64,000 bases of DNA from Christensenella hongkongensis (GTDB lineage Bacteria > Bacillota > Clostridia > Christensenellales > Christensenellaceae): positions 62,094-126,093 of the forward strand of contig NZ_LAYJ01000133.1 in NCBI RefSeq assembly GCF_000981035.1, written 5' to 3'. Made by a program: the position numbers and the translations under genes. Position 1 is the first letter of the stretch. Each line of letters begins with the position of its first letter. Below the pieces are notes generated by a model, which searched no databases, was not told where the DNA came from, and saw only the letters and a program-made list of their open reading frames with translations. Below, piece after piece: positions 58,001 through 64,000 of this stretch.

Positions 58001-58280
58001 TGTAGATAGAGCTGATTTCACCTGAAATAATAAAGCGCGGTTTTGCATCTCCGCCTACAGTCTCTTTCAGCCTGTGCTCATCCTTTAAAACATACAGACC
58101 TTCCTCCTGTGGAGTTAGCTTTTCTTTCAGCTCGTCCCGCCAGGCGGGGTGTGTAAAATCGCCGGTGCCAATCAGGTCAAGCCCCTTGCGCCGCGCCCAT
58201 AAATCCAGATATTCAGGCACGCATTCTTTACTCGTAGCCCTGGAATATTTGGAATGAGTATGCAAATCAGCGATAAACAT
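55050..58280 (-). CDS. EndoQ-like PHP domain fused to a UvrD/PcrA-type helicase
   Basis: About 1076 residues. Residues 1-400 form a PHP phosphoesterase of the COG1379/endonuclease Q type: IADLHTHSKYS, GTGDFTHPAW, SGEISSIYK, MVSNSDAHSP, and a zinc-ribbon NCKICLTPEE with CPVCGRRITVGVLHR. After a variable linker, residues about 470-1060 are a superfamily 1 helicase: AGPGTGKTRTL (Walker A), VTFTNKAAGEMRER, VDEFQDIN (Walker B), VIGDPDQAIYGFRG, LTQNYRST, LHASKGLEYPVVFL and YVGMTRAQ. EndoQ cleaves DNA at deaminated bases; fusion suggests coupled nicking and unwinding. ATG 58280 follows GGAGAAA; earlier in-frame ATGs add nothing conserved. Confidence 0.85.
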   Translation of the reverse strand: MFIADLHTHSKYSRATSKECVPEYLDLWARRKGLDLIGTGDFTHPAWRDELKEKLTPQEEGLYVLKDEHRLKETVGGDAKPRFIISGEISSIYKQDGKVRKVHNVILLPSIEASEALAHRLELVGNLHSDGRPILGLSSHDLLEITLEICPDAIFIPAHIWTPHFSLFGAYSGFDRIEDCFSDLTPHIHALETGLSSDPPMNWRLSALDSYTMVSNSDAHSPANLAREANLFNTELSYPAIAAALQNHDTDEFYGTLEFFPEEGKYHNDGHRNCKICLTPEETIAAGGKCPVCGRRITVGVLHRVVELADREPGYIPERHKHFESIVPLPEVVASSMGMTTASKKVKAAYEDIIKELGPELFILRDAPLEEISRKAGPGIAEGIRRLRCHEVEIHPGYDGEYGKILVMNKDDVSRFAGQISLFEKEEKAKHKDASFAGLPKPVTPSSPVQSVPPHPACDAKTLYGLNDGQWQGVSATDTVTAVLAGPGTGKTRTLVYRVAYLVEERGVDPSAITAVTFTNKAAGEMRERLQEHFNDKRLVKAMNIGTFHSICLKQLSEWNKNVTIIDPHEALSILADVLRACNCTVAVRDAMQEISRIKNGQVSLESAVIPQVVFEAYQAQLEKYHTVDYDDILLQALEKFESGDQKCEALLPRFSQLLVDEFQDINAVQYRLIRQWGKKSDAIFVIGDPDQAIYGFRGSDAHCFDRLRRDFSSVREIRLTQNYRSTPQILRAALPVLGHDEAFLQANRADSAKVRLLTAESPFSEALFIAKEINRMVGGVDMLDAHSSSKKRGERVRGFSEIAVLYRTHRQSEIIEDCLKKEGIPYVVTGRDDSLSDRRVRSALSFFRFLCDPRDSVSLTTCLKAASVPPVAAQELLLQYTAGKQNIASAIDLIRGLGNMEGLAGLLEKYAPLVRNTKPDELIGQWMEDNGLGEHLNCMERLQNTALFYDRMPAFLQNLSLGSEGDITRSGAKVYSPDAVTLMTLHASKGLEYPVVFLCGVTDGTIPLQNEKHTCDLSEERRLFYVGMTRAQDELLLLTDPQERSPFLSGIPNIALEEGKANPKNPPVGKQLGFF

Positions 58281-58386
58281 GGTTTTTCTCCGTTTCATTT
58301 GGATATTCTTTTCTTTATGATAGCACAAAAAGGCGGCGGCATACAAAAAAGGAGTTCAATTTTTTGCAGGTTGGACGCAAAAGGAA

Positions 58387-58418
58387 CAGCCGCCGGCATT
58401 GGCAGATGCCGACGGCTG
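58387..58418 (-). terminator. Hairpin between the small Cys protein gene and the EndoQ-UvrD gene
   Basis: CAGCCGCCGGCAT (58387-58399) pairs with ATGCCGACGGCTG (58406-58418), 12 of 13 positions. On the complement strand it is followed by TTCCTTTTG, a weak U-tract. It probably ends the small gene at 58526-58729. The remainder of 58281-58525 holds nothing that I can support. Confidence 0.5.
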
Positions 58419-58525
58419 TACACACGGAGTATCAAACAAGAAAAAGACACGCGCTGCGCGCCGATTCCGTCCGAACGAAATAATAGATTACCGAATAGGT
58501 ATGCTTTATGCCTTCAAAAAACGAT

Positions 58526-58729
58526 CTAGTCAGCCTCGTTTTCCTTAACGGCAAAGTGCTCGCAATGGCGCCTTTCCCCTGTCAGCAGTTCGGGGGCAAT
58601 ATCCCCATAAATCTGGCAGGAACGAAGCTCCGGCATTCCCGGAGCAAAGGAAAGCACTCCATAATGCACGCAGGTATAACACAGCACATTTTCCTCGTTG
58701 ACATAATTTTGCTTGATCTGTATTCCCAT
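58526..58729 (-). CDS. Small Cys-rich protein of unknown function
   Basis: 67 residues. Cys17 and Cys20 (LCYTCVHYG), Cys38 (RSCQIYG) and Cys56 (RRHCEHF) could bind zinc or an iron-sulfur cluster. The opening IQIKQNYVNEENVL and the whole pattern are not recognised. It has AAAGGAG eleven bases before the ATG and a promoter upstream on the complement strand: TTGTAA (58784-58789) and TATAAT (58760-58765), 18 bases apart. This makes a real gene likely despite the small size. Confidence 0.65.
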   Translation of the reverse strand: MGIQIKQNYVNEENVLCYTCVHYGVLSFAPGMPELRSCQIYGDIAPELLTGERRHCEHFAVKENEAD

Positions 58730-58951
58730 TGTGCGTTATTCTCCTTTCGGTCAGTCTCTATTATATCTTGTTTATGGACAGAATTACAAGCTCTGGTCAC
58801 AAATTTTAAAGAAATTTTATTGATTGTTGACAAAAATAAATCTGTCGTATATACCAAAGACAAATAATTCTTCTGATTTAACGGCAGATTTAAAAAACAT
58901 GTGAACACACGGCAATAACCGCCGGCTGGCGTATACAGGAAGCCCCAGTCC

Positions 58952-59350
58952 ATGAAGCAGATTGTTGCAGCGGTGAAAGAGCAGGGAAGCGTAACGTGGG
59001 GATATAAGACCGATCACACTTATTTGTGCAACATGTGCGAGAAGGGCCTGATTACCTCGGAAGAGCGAACCCTGAAGGATAAGCTGTATTCTGCCGCAGT
59101 ATCGAGGGAAGAGGCTATGAAGGCGGAATCGGACAGCATCGTTACACGCAGCAATTATTTTGGATCGGCTGGGTTGGCGAGGTCAACCTCAAACGCGATA
59201 TCAAAAGAAGCACTGCGCCTGTACCAAAATAGGTGCGGGAGGAATTGGCCGACTACAAAAAGTGGCTTGGCATCAAACGGCCGTGGGATTTCCCACGGCC
59301 GTTTGTTTATCAAAGCAGTTCGCCATATCTTCGCACAAATTTGTTTTTGA
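58952..59350 (+). pseudogene. Unidentified, probably degraded coding remnant
   Basis: The open frame (132 codons) begins plausibly, KQIVAAVKEQGSVTWGYKTD and CEKGLITSEERTLKDKLYSA, with a CNMC pair. From about 59140 a neighbouring frame looks more protein-like (GWVGEVNLKRDIKRSTAP, then VREELADYKKWLGIKRPW), and the original frame then runs through the terminator of mgtA. No ribosome-binding site precedes the ATG. I read it as the frameshifted remnant of an unknown gene; a non-coding interpretation is also possible. Confidence 0.35.
59275..59304. terminator. Terminator at the end of mgtA
   Basis: AAACGGCCGTGGGA (59275-59288) pairs perfectly with TCCCACGGCCGTTT (59291-59304), loop of two bases. 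It lies five bases beyond the mgtA stop on the complement strand. The U-tract is short in both directions, but the stem is very stable. Confidence 0.7.
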
Positions 59351-61994
59351 GCAGGGTTACAAGCAGCATATACAACACGAGCGTGATAAGCAGCAGCGGG
59401 AAATAGACTGCCGGCATGGGCAGCAGGCCGATTGCCCCGCCGATGGGCGTATAGGGGATAATCGTTCCGATTGCGATGCCGATGGTGGTCAGCAGGGTAA
59501 GCTGCCAGGATGCGCGGCTCTTGACAAACGGGATGTGCGGCGTGCGGATCATGTGGATAACAAGTGTCTGCGACCACAGCGATTCCACAAACCAGCCCGC
59601 GTGGAACAATGCGGTAAAGCCCTCCTGACCGGCCTCTCCAAGTGTGTGGTATGCTCCGCCGAATACCATTGGGCAAATCAGGAAATACATCGCAAGATAG
59701 GTCGTAATATCAAAAACCGAGCTTGACGGGCCGATCCATACCATAAATTTGCTGATGGAGGACGCGTCCCATTGCCGTGGAACCCTGAGGTAATCCTCAT
59801 CCACATTATCCCATGGGATGGCAAGGCAGGAAACGTCGTAAATCAGGTTCAGCAGCAAAATCTGCACCGGAGTCATGGGGAGGAAGGGCAGGAACGCGCT
59901 TGCAGCCAGAACCGAAAACATATTTCCAAAATTGGAGCTTGCCGTCATTTTAATATATTTGATGATATTGGCATATGTTTTGCGCCCTTCGATCACGCCT
60001 TCCTCCAGCACCATCAGGTCTTTTTCGAGCAAAATGATGTTGGCGGATTCCTTGGCAATATCCACAGCCGTATCCACGGAAATACCCACATCCGCTTCGC
60101 GCATGGCTGCCGCGTCGTTGATGCCGTCGCCCATAAAGCCTACGGTGTGGCCCTTTGCACGCAACGCCGCGACGATACGTGCCTTTTGCTGCGGGGACAG
60201 CTTTGCAAATACGTGTACGCCTTCCACGATGGACTCCAGCTCGCCGTCGTCCATCCTTTCCACGTCAGCGCCTGACAGGATGTGCTTTGCGGGTATGCCG
60301 ACCTTGCTGCAAATGTATTTCGTGACCGCGTCGTTATCTCCGGTCAGAACCTTTACATCCACCCCGTATTCATGGAGCGCCCGCAGCGCGCGCTTTGTGC
60401 TTTCCTTGGGCGGATCGAGAAACGCGAGAAAACCGATGAGCACCATGTCCGATTCGTCGGCAACGGAAAACGCTCCGGCAGGCGCGGGATTGGTCTTATG
60501 TGCAATACCAAGGACGCGCATTCCGTCCGCATTGTATTTTTCCACGGTTTTCAGGATTTCCGTACGGATTTCATCCGTCATCGGCTCCACCCTGCCGTCA
60601 AATTCGGCATAAGCGCACACGCTGAGCATTTCCTCAATCGCGCCTTTGGTGATGAGCTGCGTTTTCTGGTTTTTGTCTTCCACCACAACGCTCATACGGC
60701 GGCGCGCAAAGTCAAAAGGAATTTCGTCTACCTTGTGATAGTTGCGGATAAGCCCTTCCATGCCCTGTTCCTCCGCATGGCTTACAATCGCCGCGTCCAT
60801 CAGGTTGCGAAGGCCGGTCTGGTGATAGCTGTTGAGAAAGCCGTGGCGCAGTACGCGGGGATCTTCGTTGCCGTGAATATCGAGCGAATACTCCAGTACC
60901 ACCTTATCCTGCGTAAGCGTGCCTGTTTTATCCGTACAGAGCACGTCCATCGCGCCGAAGTTCTGGATCGCGTGCAGGTCTTTTACGATCACCTTCTTTT
61001 TGGACATTGCAACCGCGCCTTTCGCAAGGTTGGCGGAAACGATCATGGGCAGCATTTCGGGAGTGAGGCCCACCGCAACAGAGATTGCGAACAGGAACGC
61101 CTGTATCCAGTCGCCCTTGGTAAAACCATTCAAAAAAAGTACGACGGGAACCATCACCAGCATAAAGCGGATGAGGATCCACGAGACAGAGTTAACGCCT
61201 TTTTCAAAGCTGGTTTTAGGTTTTTTTTCAGTGAGCTGATGGGCGAGCGAACCAAACAGCGTATCGTCGCCCACGGCGACCACAATGGCGCTTGCGCTGC
61301 CGCTTACGACGTTGCTCCCCATAAACGCAAGGTTATCCGCCCCAAGGACGTCCGTAACCTCTCCCTTAAGCGCCCGGCCAAATTTTTCTACCGGTTCGCT
61401 TTCGCCGGTCAGCGAGGACTGGCTTACAAACAGGTCTTTTGCCTGTAATATACGTACGTCGGCGGGTATCATGTCTCCTGCCGCAAGACGCACCACATCG
61501 CCCACCACGATTTCATCGAGAGGGATTTCGGTTTCAACTCCCCCGCGTATGGCGGCTGTCGTCGTCTCTACCAGTTCGCTCAGTTTCTCTGCCGATTTTT
61601 CAGAGCGGGTTTCCTGCACAAACTGCAGCGTCCCGCTGATCAGCACCATTGCCAGCACGATAATCACGGAAACAACGTCCTTATCGCCGGGGGCGGCCAT
61701 TACAACGTCCGTCACAAACGAAATGACGGCGAGCACAAGCAGCACCACGGTAAACGGATTGATGAACGCTTTAAACAGACGCTTTAAGAGCGAATCGCCG
61801 TTTTGATAGGTGATACGGTTTTCACCGTATTTGCCGCGCATTTTTTCCACGCGCTCCGGTGAAAAGCCTTCATAGGTATTGGAATATTTTTTGAGTACGC
61901 TGTCCTGGCTTTGCACCGCGGCTGCAAGCAGCCGTTTTTTTGCCTGCTGCACGCCGGGGCTTTCCTGGATCAGGTTCTTTTTGATCATGTTCAT
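59310..61994 (-). CDS. mgtA: Magnesium-importing P-type ATPase MgtA
   Basis: About 894 residues, typical of type IIIB ATPases. Actuator TGES in [12 protein letters not shown] near residue 200, phosphorylation site [11 protein letters not shown] near residue 365, [14 protein letters not shown] near residue 630, ion-site helix [19 protein letters not shown], and C-terminal [19 protein letters not shown]. Mg2+ is taken up at low external concentration. The start is ATG 61994 (complement), directly behind AAAGGAGG; an ATG 25 codons upstream lies in the leader. The gene is preceded by an M-box and an intrinsic terminator, so it is switched on when cytosolic Mg2+ is low. Confidence 0.95.
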   Translation of the reverse strand: MNMIKKNLIQESPGVQQAKKRLLAAAVQSQDSVLKKYSNTYEGFSPERVEKMRGKYGENRITYQNGDSLLKRLFKAFINPFTVVLLVLAVISFVTDVVMAAPGDKDVVSVIIVLAMVLISGTLQFVQETRSEKSAEKLSELVETTTAAIRGGVETEIPLDEIVVGDVVRLAAGDMIPADVRILQAKDLFVSQSSLTGESEPVEKFGRALKGEVTDVLGADNLAFMGSNVVSGSASAIVVAVGDDTLFGSLAHQLTEKKPKTSFEKGVNSVSWILIRFMLVMVPVVLFLNGFTKGDWIQAFLFAISVAVGLTPEMLPMIVSANLAKGAVAMSKKKVIVKDLHAIQNFGAMDVLCTDKTGTLTQDKVVLEYSLDIHGNEDPRVLRHGFLNSYHQTGLRNLMDAAIVSHAEEQGMEGLIRNYHKVDEIPFDFARRRMSVVVEDKNQKTQLITKGAIEEMLSVCAYAEFDGRVEPMTDEIRTEILKTVEKYNADGMRVLGIAHKTNPAPAGAFSVADESDMVLIGFLAFLDPPKESTKRALRALHEYGVDVKVLTGDNDAVTKYICSKVGIPAKHILSGADVERMDDGELESIVEGVHVFAKLSPQQKARIVAALRAKGHTVGFMGDGINDAAAMREADVGISVDTAVDIAKESANIILLEKDLMVLEEGVIEGRKTYANIIKYIKMTASSNFGNMFSVLAASAFLPFLPMTPVQILLLNLIYDVSCLAIPWDNVDEDYLRVPRQWDASSISKFMVWIGPSSSVFDITTYLAMYFLICPMVFGGAYHTLGEAGQEGFTALFHAGWFVESLWSQTLVIHMIRTPHIPFVKSRASWQLTLLTTIGIAIGTIIPYTPIGGAIGLLPMPAVYFPLLLITLVLYMLLVTLLKNKFVRRYGELL

Positions 61995-62298
61995 TGGCCG
62001 AAACCTCCTTTTCCGGTTTCTGCCCGGCGTTGCTGATAAACAGACACGCCGGACAAAGGTTCGTTTCAAGAAAAGGGCGTATGGCCGGAGAGGTTATAAA
62101 ATGCGCTTCTCCCGGGCACGAAAAGCGGAGATGAGCCGCAGCCGCGCCGCAGGAAATAACACTGGTATCATTCGCCCCCCGGGGCCCTTGCCGTTGTTAC
62201 TTCGTTCAATATCCACTTTTCTCACCCCCTGACGCTTCAAAAATGCGGGATGGAAACTGTGTCCATCCGTATGAATCGATCCTTCCGGCAGGCCAACC

Positions 62299-62340
62299 AA
62301 AAAATCCCTGCCCAAGCAAGAACGCTTTTGGCAGGGATTT
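62299..62340 (-). terminator. Intrinsic terminator of the mgtA leader (riboswitch expression platform)
   Basis: On the complement strand AATCCCTGCC (62340-62331) and GGGCAGGGATT (62313-62303) form a strong stem followed by TTTT. It lies between the M-box aptamer and the mgtA ribosome-binding site, as expected for Mg2+-induced premature termination. Confidence 0.85.
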
Positions 62341-62348
62341 CTCCACAA

Positions 62349-62517
62349 TCAAAACAACACTGTATGCACTACCGTTCAAGCTTCAGCTTCGCAGGGCGAT
62401 GTAATTGCGTTAGTCTATGCCTTGGTTTCGACATAAACTGCTGGCCCTCTCATAGTGTCTCCACTACTCCGCGGCAGCAATCCGTATCCCTGCGGTAACC
62501 TCACCTACCGAAATATT
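62349..62517 (-). ncRNA. M-box (ykoK) magnesium riboswitch
   Basis: Read on the complement strand, the leader begins GGTAGGTGAGGTTACCGCAG, then GGGATACGG, ATTGCTGCC, later GGGCCAGCAG and TATGTCGAAACC, AAGGCATAGACTAACG, and ends near GCGAAGCTGAAGC. The opening TAGGTGAGG, GGATACnG and CTGCC blocks are the M-box hallmarks. It is followed by a terminator and mgtA. When Mg2+ is high the aptamer folds and the terminator forms. Confidence 0.85.
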
Positions 62518-62531
62518 CAATTCCGAAACCC

Positions 62532-62560
62532 AGTATAGCGATCATTTGCTTTTTTGTCAA
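62532..62560 (-). promoter_or_regulatory. Promoter of the M-box/mgtA transcript
   Basis: On the complement strand TTGACA (62560-62555), 17 bases, TATACT (62537-62532). Transcription should start about 62525, a few bases before the M-box. Confidence 0.88.
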
Positions 62561-62674
62561 ATTTCCATCCGTACCGGCCCGGCGCAAAGGATTTTTGCCT
62601 TCCTTGTTGTAAACAAAATCTATTTGCGGTAAGATATCTAATGTAATAATAAACACAATAAGCGGAGGCGGAAC

Positions 62675-63838
62675 ATGAAATTTGCGGATAAAATGCAAGT
62701 GTTCGACATGAACATTTTTTCCAAACTGGAGGATAAAAAAGCGGAGATCGCAAAAAGCGGCAGGGAGGTCATTAATCTCTCGGTGGGCACGCCGGATTTT
62801 AAGCCGGACGATCATGTGATCGCAGCGCTTAAGGAAGCTGCGGGCGTTGCGGATAATTTTAAATATTCGCTTGCGGACCTGCCGGAGTTGATCGACGCAG
62901 TGATTGCGTGGTATGCAAGGCGCTATGGCGTTACGCTCGAAAGAGATCAGGTGATGTCTGTGTACGGCACGCAGGAAGGGATGGCGCATGTGGCGCTGCC
63001 CATCTGCAATCCGGGCGACCTTGTGATCGCCCCGGATCCATGTTACCCTGTTTTTATGTTTGGGCCGCGTATGGCGGAGGCGGAAATCTATTATACGCCG
63101 CTCAAAAAGGAGAACGGATTCCTCATCGATTTTGACAGTATCCCGCAGGACGTGGCACAGCGGGCAAAAATGATCGTGGTGTCTTATCCAAACAACCCTG
63201 TTACCGCGCTTGCTACCTTTGAATTTTATGAAAAACTCGTGGCATGGGCCCAAAAATACGATGTGGTCGTGGTGCATGACAACGCTTATTCCGAGCTTGT
63301 GATGGACGAGGAGCCAGGGATGTCCTTTTTGAAGGTTCCGGGTGCAATGGATGTGGGTATCGAGTTTAATTCGCTGTCCAAATCGTATAACCTGACGGGC
63401 CTTCGGATTTCGTTTGCCATGGGAAATACAGAAATCATACGGAATTTCCGCTGCCTGCGTTCGCAGATCGATTATGGCATTTCCTTTCCGGTGCAAAAAG
63501 CCGCGATTGCGGCACTTAACGGTCCGCAGGATATTTTGGAGCGAAACAGGAAGGGATACCGCGAGCGCCGCGACGCGCTGTGCGGAGGGCTCAGGAGCAT
63601 TGGCTGGGACGTGCCCGATTCGCCGGGAACGATGTTTGTATGGGCGCCGCTGCCAAGTGGCTATGATAAATCATTCGATTTTGTGTTGGAATTGATGGAA
63701 AAAACGGGCGTGATCTGCGTGCCGGGCGAAAGCTTTGGGCCTGCGGGCGAGGGATTCGTACGGTTTGCGCTTGTGGCGGGCGTGCCTACAATAGAAAAAG
63801 CGGTCAGGCTGATTGCGGAAAGCGGAATCGTTCGATAA
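62675..63838 (+). CDS. PLP-dependent aminotransferase (LL-diaminopimelate/aspartate aminotransferase-like)
   Basis: 387-residue class I fold-type aminotransferase. Cofactor residues: YGTQEGMAHVAL near residue 100, Asn in VSYPNNPVTALAT near residue 173, Asp/Tyr in VVHDNAYSELV near residue 203, PLP Lys in NSLSKSYNLTGLRISFAMG near residue 237, and Arg in GFVRFALV near residue 367. The pattern is closest to the DapL/aspartate aminotransferase group, so lysine/diaminopimelate synthesis is possible, but general amino-acid transamination cannot be excluded. GGAGGCGG precedes the ATG. Divergent from mgtA and single in its transcription unit, with its own terminator. Confidence 0.88.
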   Translation: MKFADKMQVFDMNIFSKLEDKKAEIAKSGREVINLSVGTPDFKPDDHVIAALKEAAGVADNFKYSLADLPELIDAVIAWYARRYGVTLERDQVMSVYGTQEGMAHVALPICNPGDLVIAPDPCYPVFMFGPRMAEAEIYYTPLKKENGFLIDFDSIPQDVAQRAKMIVVSYPNNPVTALATFEFYEKLVAWAQKYDVVVVHDNAYSELVMDEEPGMSFLKVPGAMDVGIEFNSLSKSYNLTGLRISFAMGNTEIIRNFRCLRSQIDYGISFPVQKAAIAALNGPQDILERNRKGYRERRDALCGGLRSIGWDVPDSPGTMFVWAPLPSGYDKSFDFVLELMEKTGVICVPGESFGPAGEGFVRFALVAGVPTIEKAVRLIAESGIVR

Positions 63839-63872
63839 TTTGTAATAAAGTTGGAGTTGGTTGGAATTGAAG

Positions 63873-63902
63873 GAGCAGATAGAGTATATCTGTTCTTTTT
63901 TT
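63873..63902 (+). terminator. Terminator after the aminotransferase gene
   Basis: GAGCAGATA (63873-63881) pairs with TATCTGTTC (63887-63895, one G-U), followed by seven T's. Confidence 0.8.
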
Positions 63903-63934
63903 GTAAAAATTGCAATAAAACACAAGTTTTAATG

Positions 63935-63962
63935 TTGCAATACAATGTAAATGTGGTATAAT
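63935..63962 (+). promoter_or_regulatory. Promoter of the gene leaving the window
   Basis: TTGCAA (63935-63940), 16 bases, TATAAT (63957-63962). Confidence 0.7.
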
Positions 63963-63994
63963 AACAATAGAAAAGGTTGGAGTTGATTGGAATT

Positions 63995-64000
63995 ATGAAA
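63995..64000 (+). CDS. First two codons of a gene continuing beyond the window
   Basis: ATGAAA follows a TTGGAG ribosome-binding site and a good promoter. Nothing about the product can be read. Confidence 0.5.

Larger units (their letters stand above)
63850..63994 (+). repeat. Near-identical 19-base direct repeats flanking the terminator and next promoter
   Basis: GTTGGAGTTGGTTGGAATT (63850-63868) and GTTGGAGTTGATTGGAATT (63976-63994) differ at one position and are 126 bases apart. The second includes the ribosome-binding region of the gene starting at 63995. They may be regulator sites or the footprint of a duplicated gene start. Confidence 0.6.

Noticed and set aside
60282-61448. 388-codon plus-strand open frame inside mgtA
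   Set aside because: MgtA on the complement strand carries every P-type ATPase motif; the plus frame has none.
1-64000. CRISPR arrays, rRNA genes, classical insertion sequences
   Set aside because: No regularly spaced repeats, rRNA sequence or transposase with terminal inverted repeats was seen.

Overview
The window reads as a chromosomal segment of an anaerobic, gut-type Clostridia bacterium (Bacillota). Shine-Dalgarno sites are strong (AGGAGG-like), sugar uptake relies on Rbs/CUT2-type ABC systems, and Rnf/PduS-like iron-sulfur proteins, a QueH, BFD/ferredoxin proteins and a Tn4451-type mobilizable element are present. No rRNA or species marker is present, so a finer assignment would be a guess.

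Region 1 (1-8923) is a carbohydrate catabolic cluster. It holds the end of an RbsA-like ATPase, two RbsC-like permeases, a LacI regulator, an SDR that lacks the catalytic Tyr, a zinc sugar dehydrogenase, a UlaG-like metallo-hydrolase, a mutarotase-fold protein, a discoidin-like protein and a ROK kinase. Region 2 (about 9030-21815) is a bacterial microcompartment (BMC) locus: PduL, a flavoprotein-like cargo, three BMC-P, CoA-acylating aldehyde dehydrogenase, PduS, PduT-like BMC-T, two BMC-H, two DeoC-family aldolases, a SorC-family regulator, a GatD-like dehydrogenase, an FGGY kinase and triosephosphate isomerase. A second RbsA/C/B transporter follows (22055-25656). The simplest reading is import, oxidation and phosphorylation of a sugar or polyol outside the shell, then aldol cleavage inside it to acetaldehyde plus glyceraldehyde-3-P. 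Acetaldehyde would go to acetyl-CoA and acetyl-P (AldDH, PduL), and the triose-P would go to glycolysis via TIM. Electrons may leave through PduS/PduT. The second aldolase carries an unexpected ferredoxin-like Cys tail, which I regard as the most novel signal here.

Region 3 (25777 to about 31190) is a mobilizable element: large serine recombinase, TnpW-like protein, MobB nested in a relaxase, MobC, an inverted-repeat-rich oriT candidate and an XRE regulator, followed by decayed XRE and KilA-N genes. An AT-rich block then encodes a membrane GGDEF-like/LuxR regulator, a lipoprotein and a small membrane protein (31289-33779). Region 4 (33964-40126) has ferredoxin, cupin, BFD and QueH genes, a MarR-controlled heterodimeric ABC exporter, and an atypical tRNA-Val.

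Region 5 (40396-50463) has a P-type cation ATPase and a second LacI-controlled Rbs-type sugar locus (LacI, two zinc dehydrogenases, RbsA/C/B, RbsD), with near-identical LacI operators in the regulator and transporter promoters. Region 6 (50638-54506) is a MacB-like ABC system with an exported adaptor-like protein and a leader attenuator. Region 7 (54648-64000) holds a frameshifted XRE gene, an EndoQ-like/UvrD fusion, an M-box-controlled MgtA, an LL-DAP-aminotransferase-like enzyme and the first bases of a further gene. Nothing resembling CRISPR, rRNA or a classical IS was seen.
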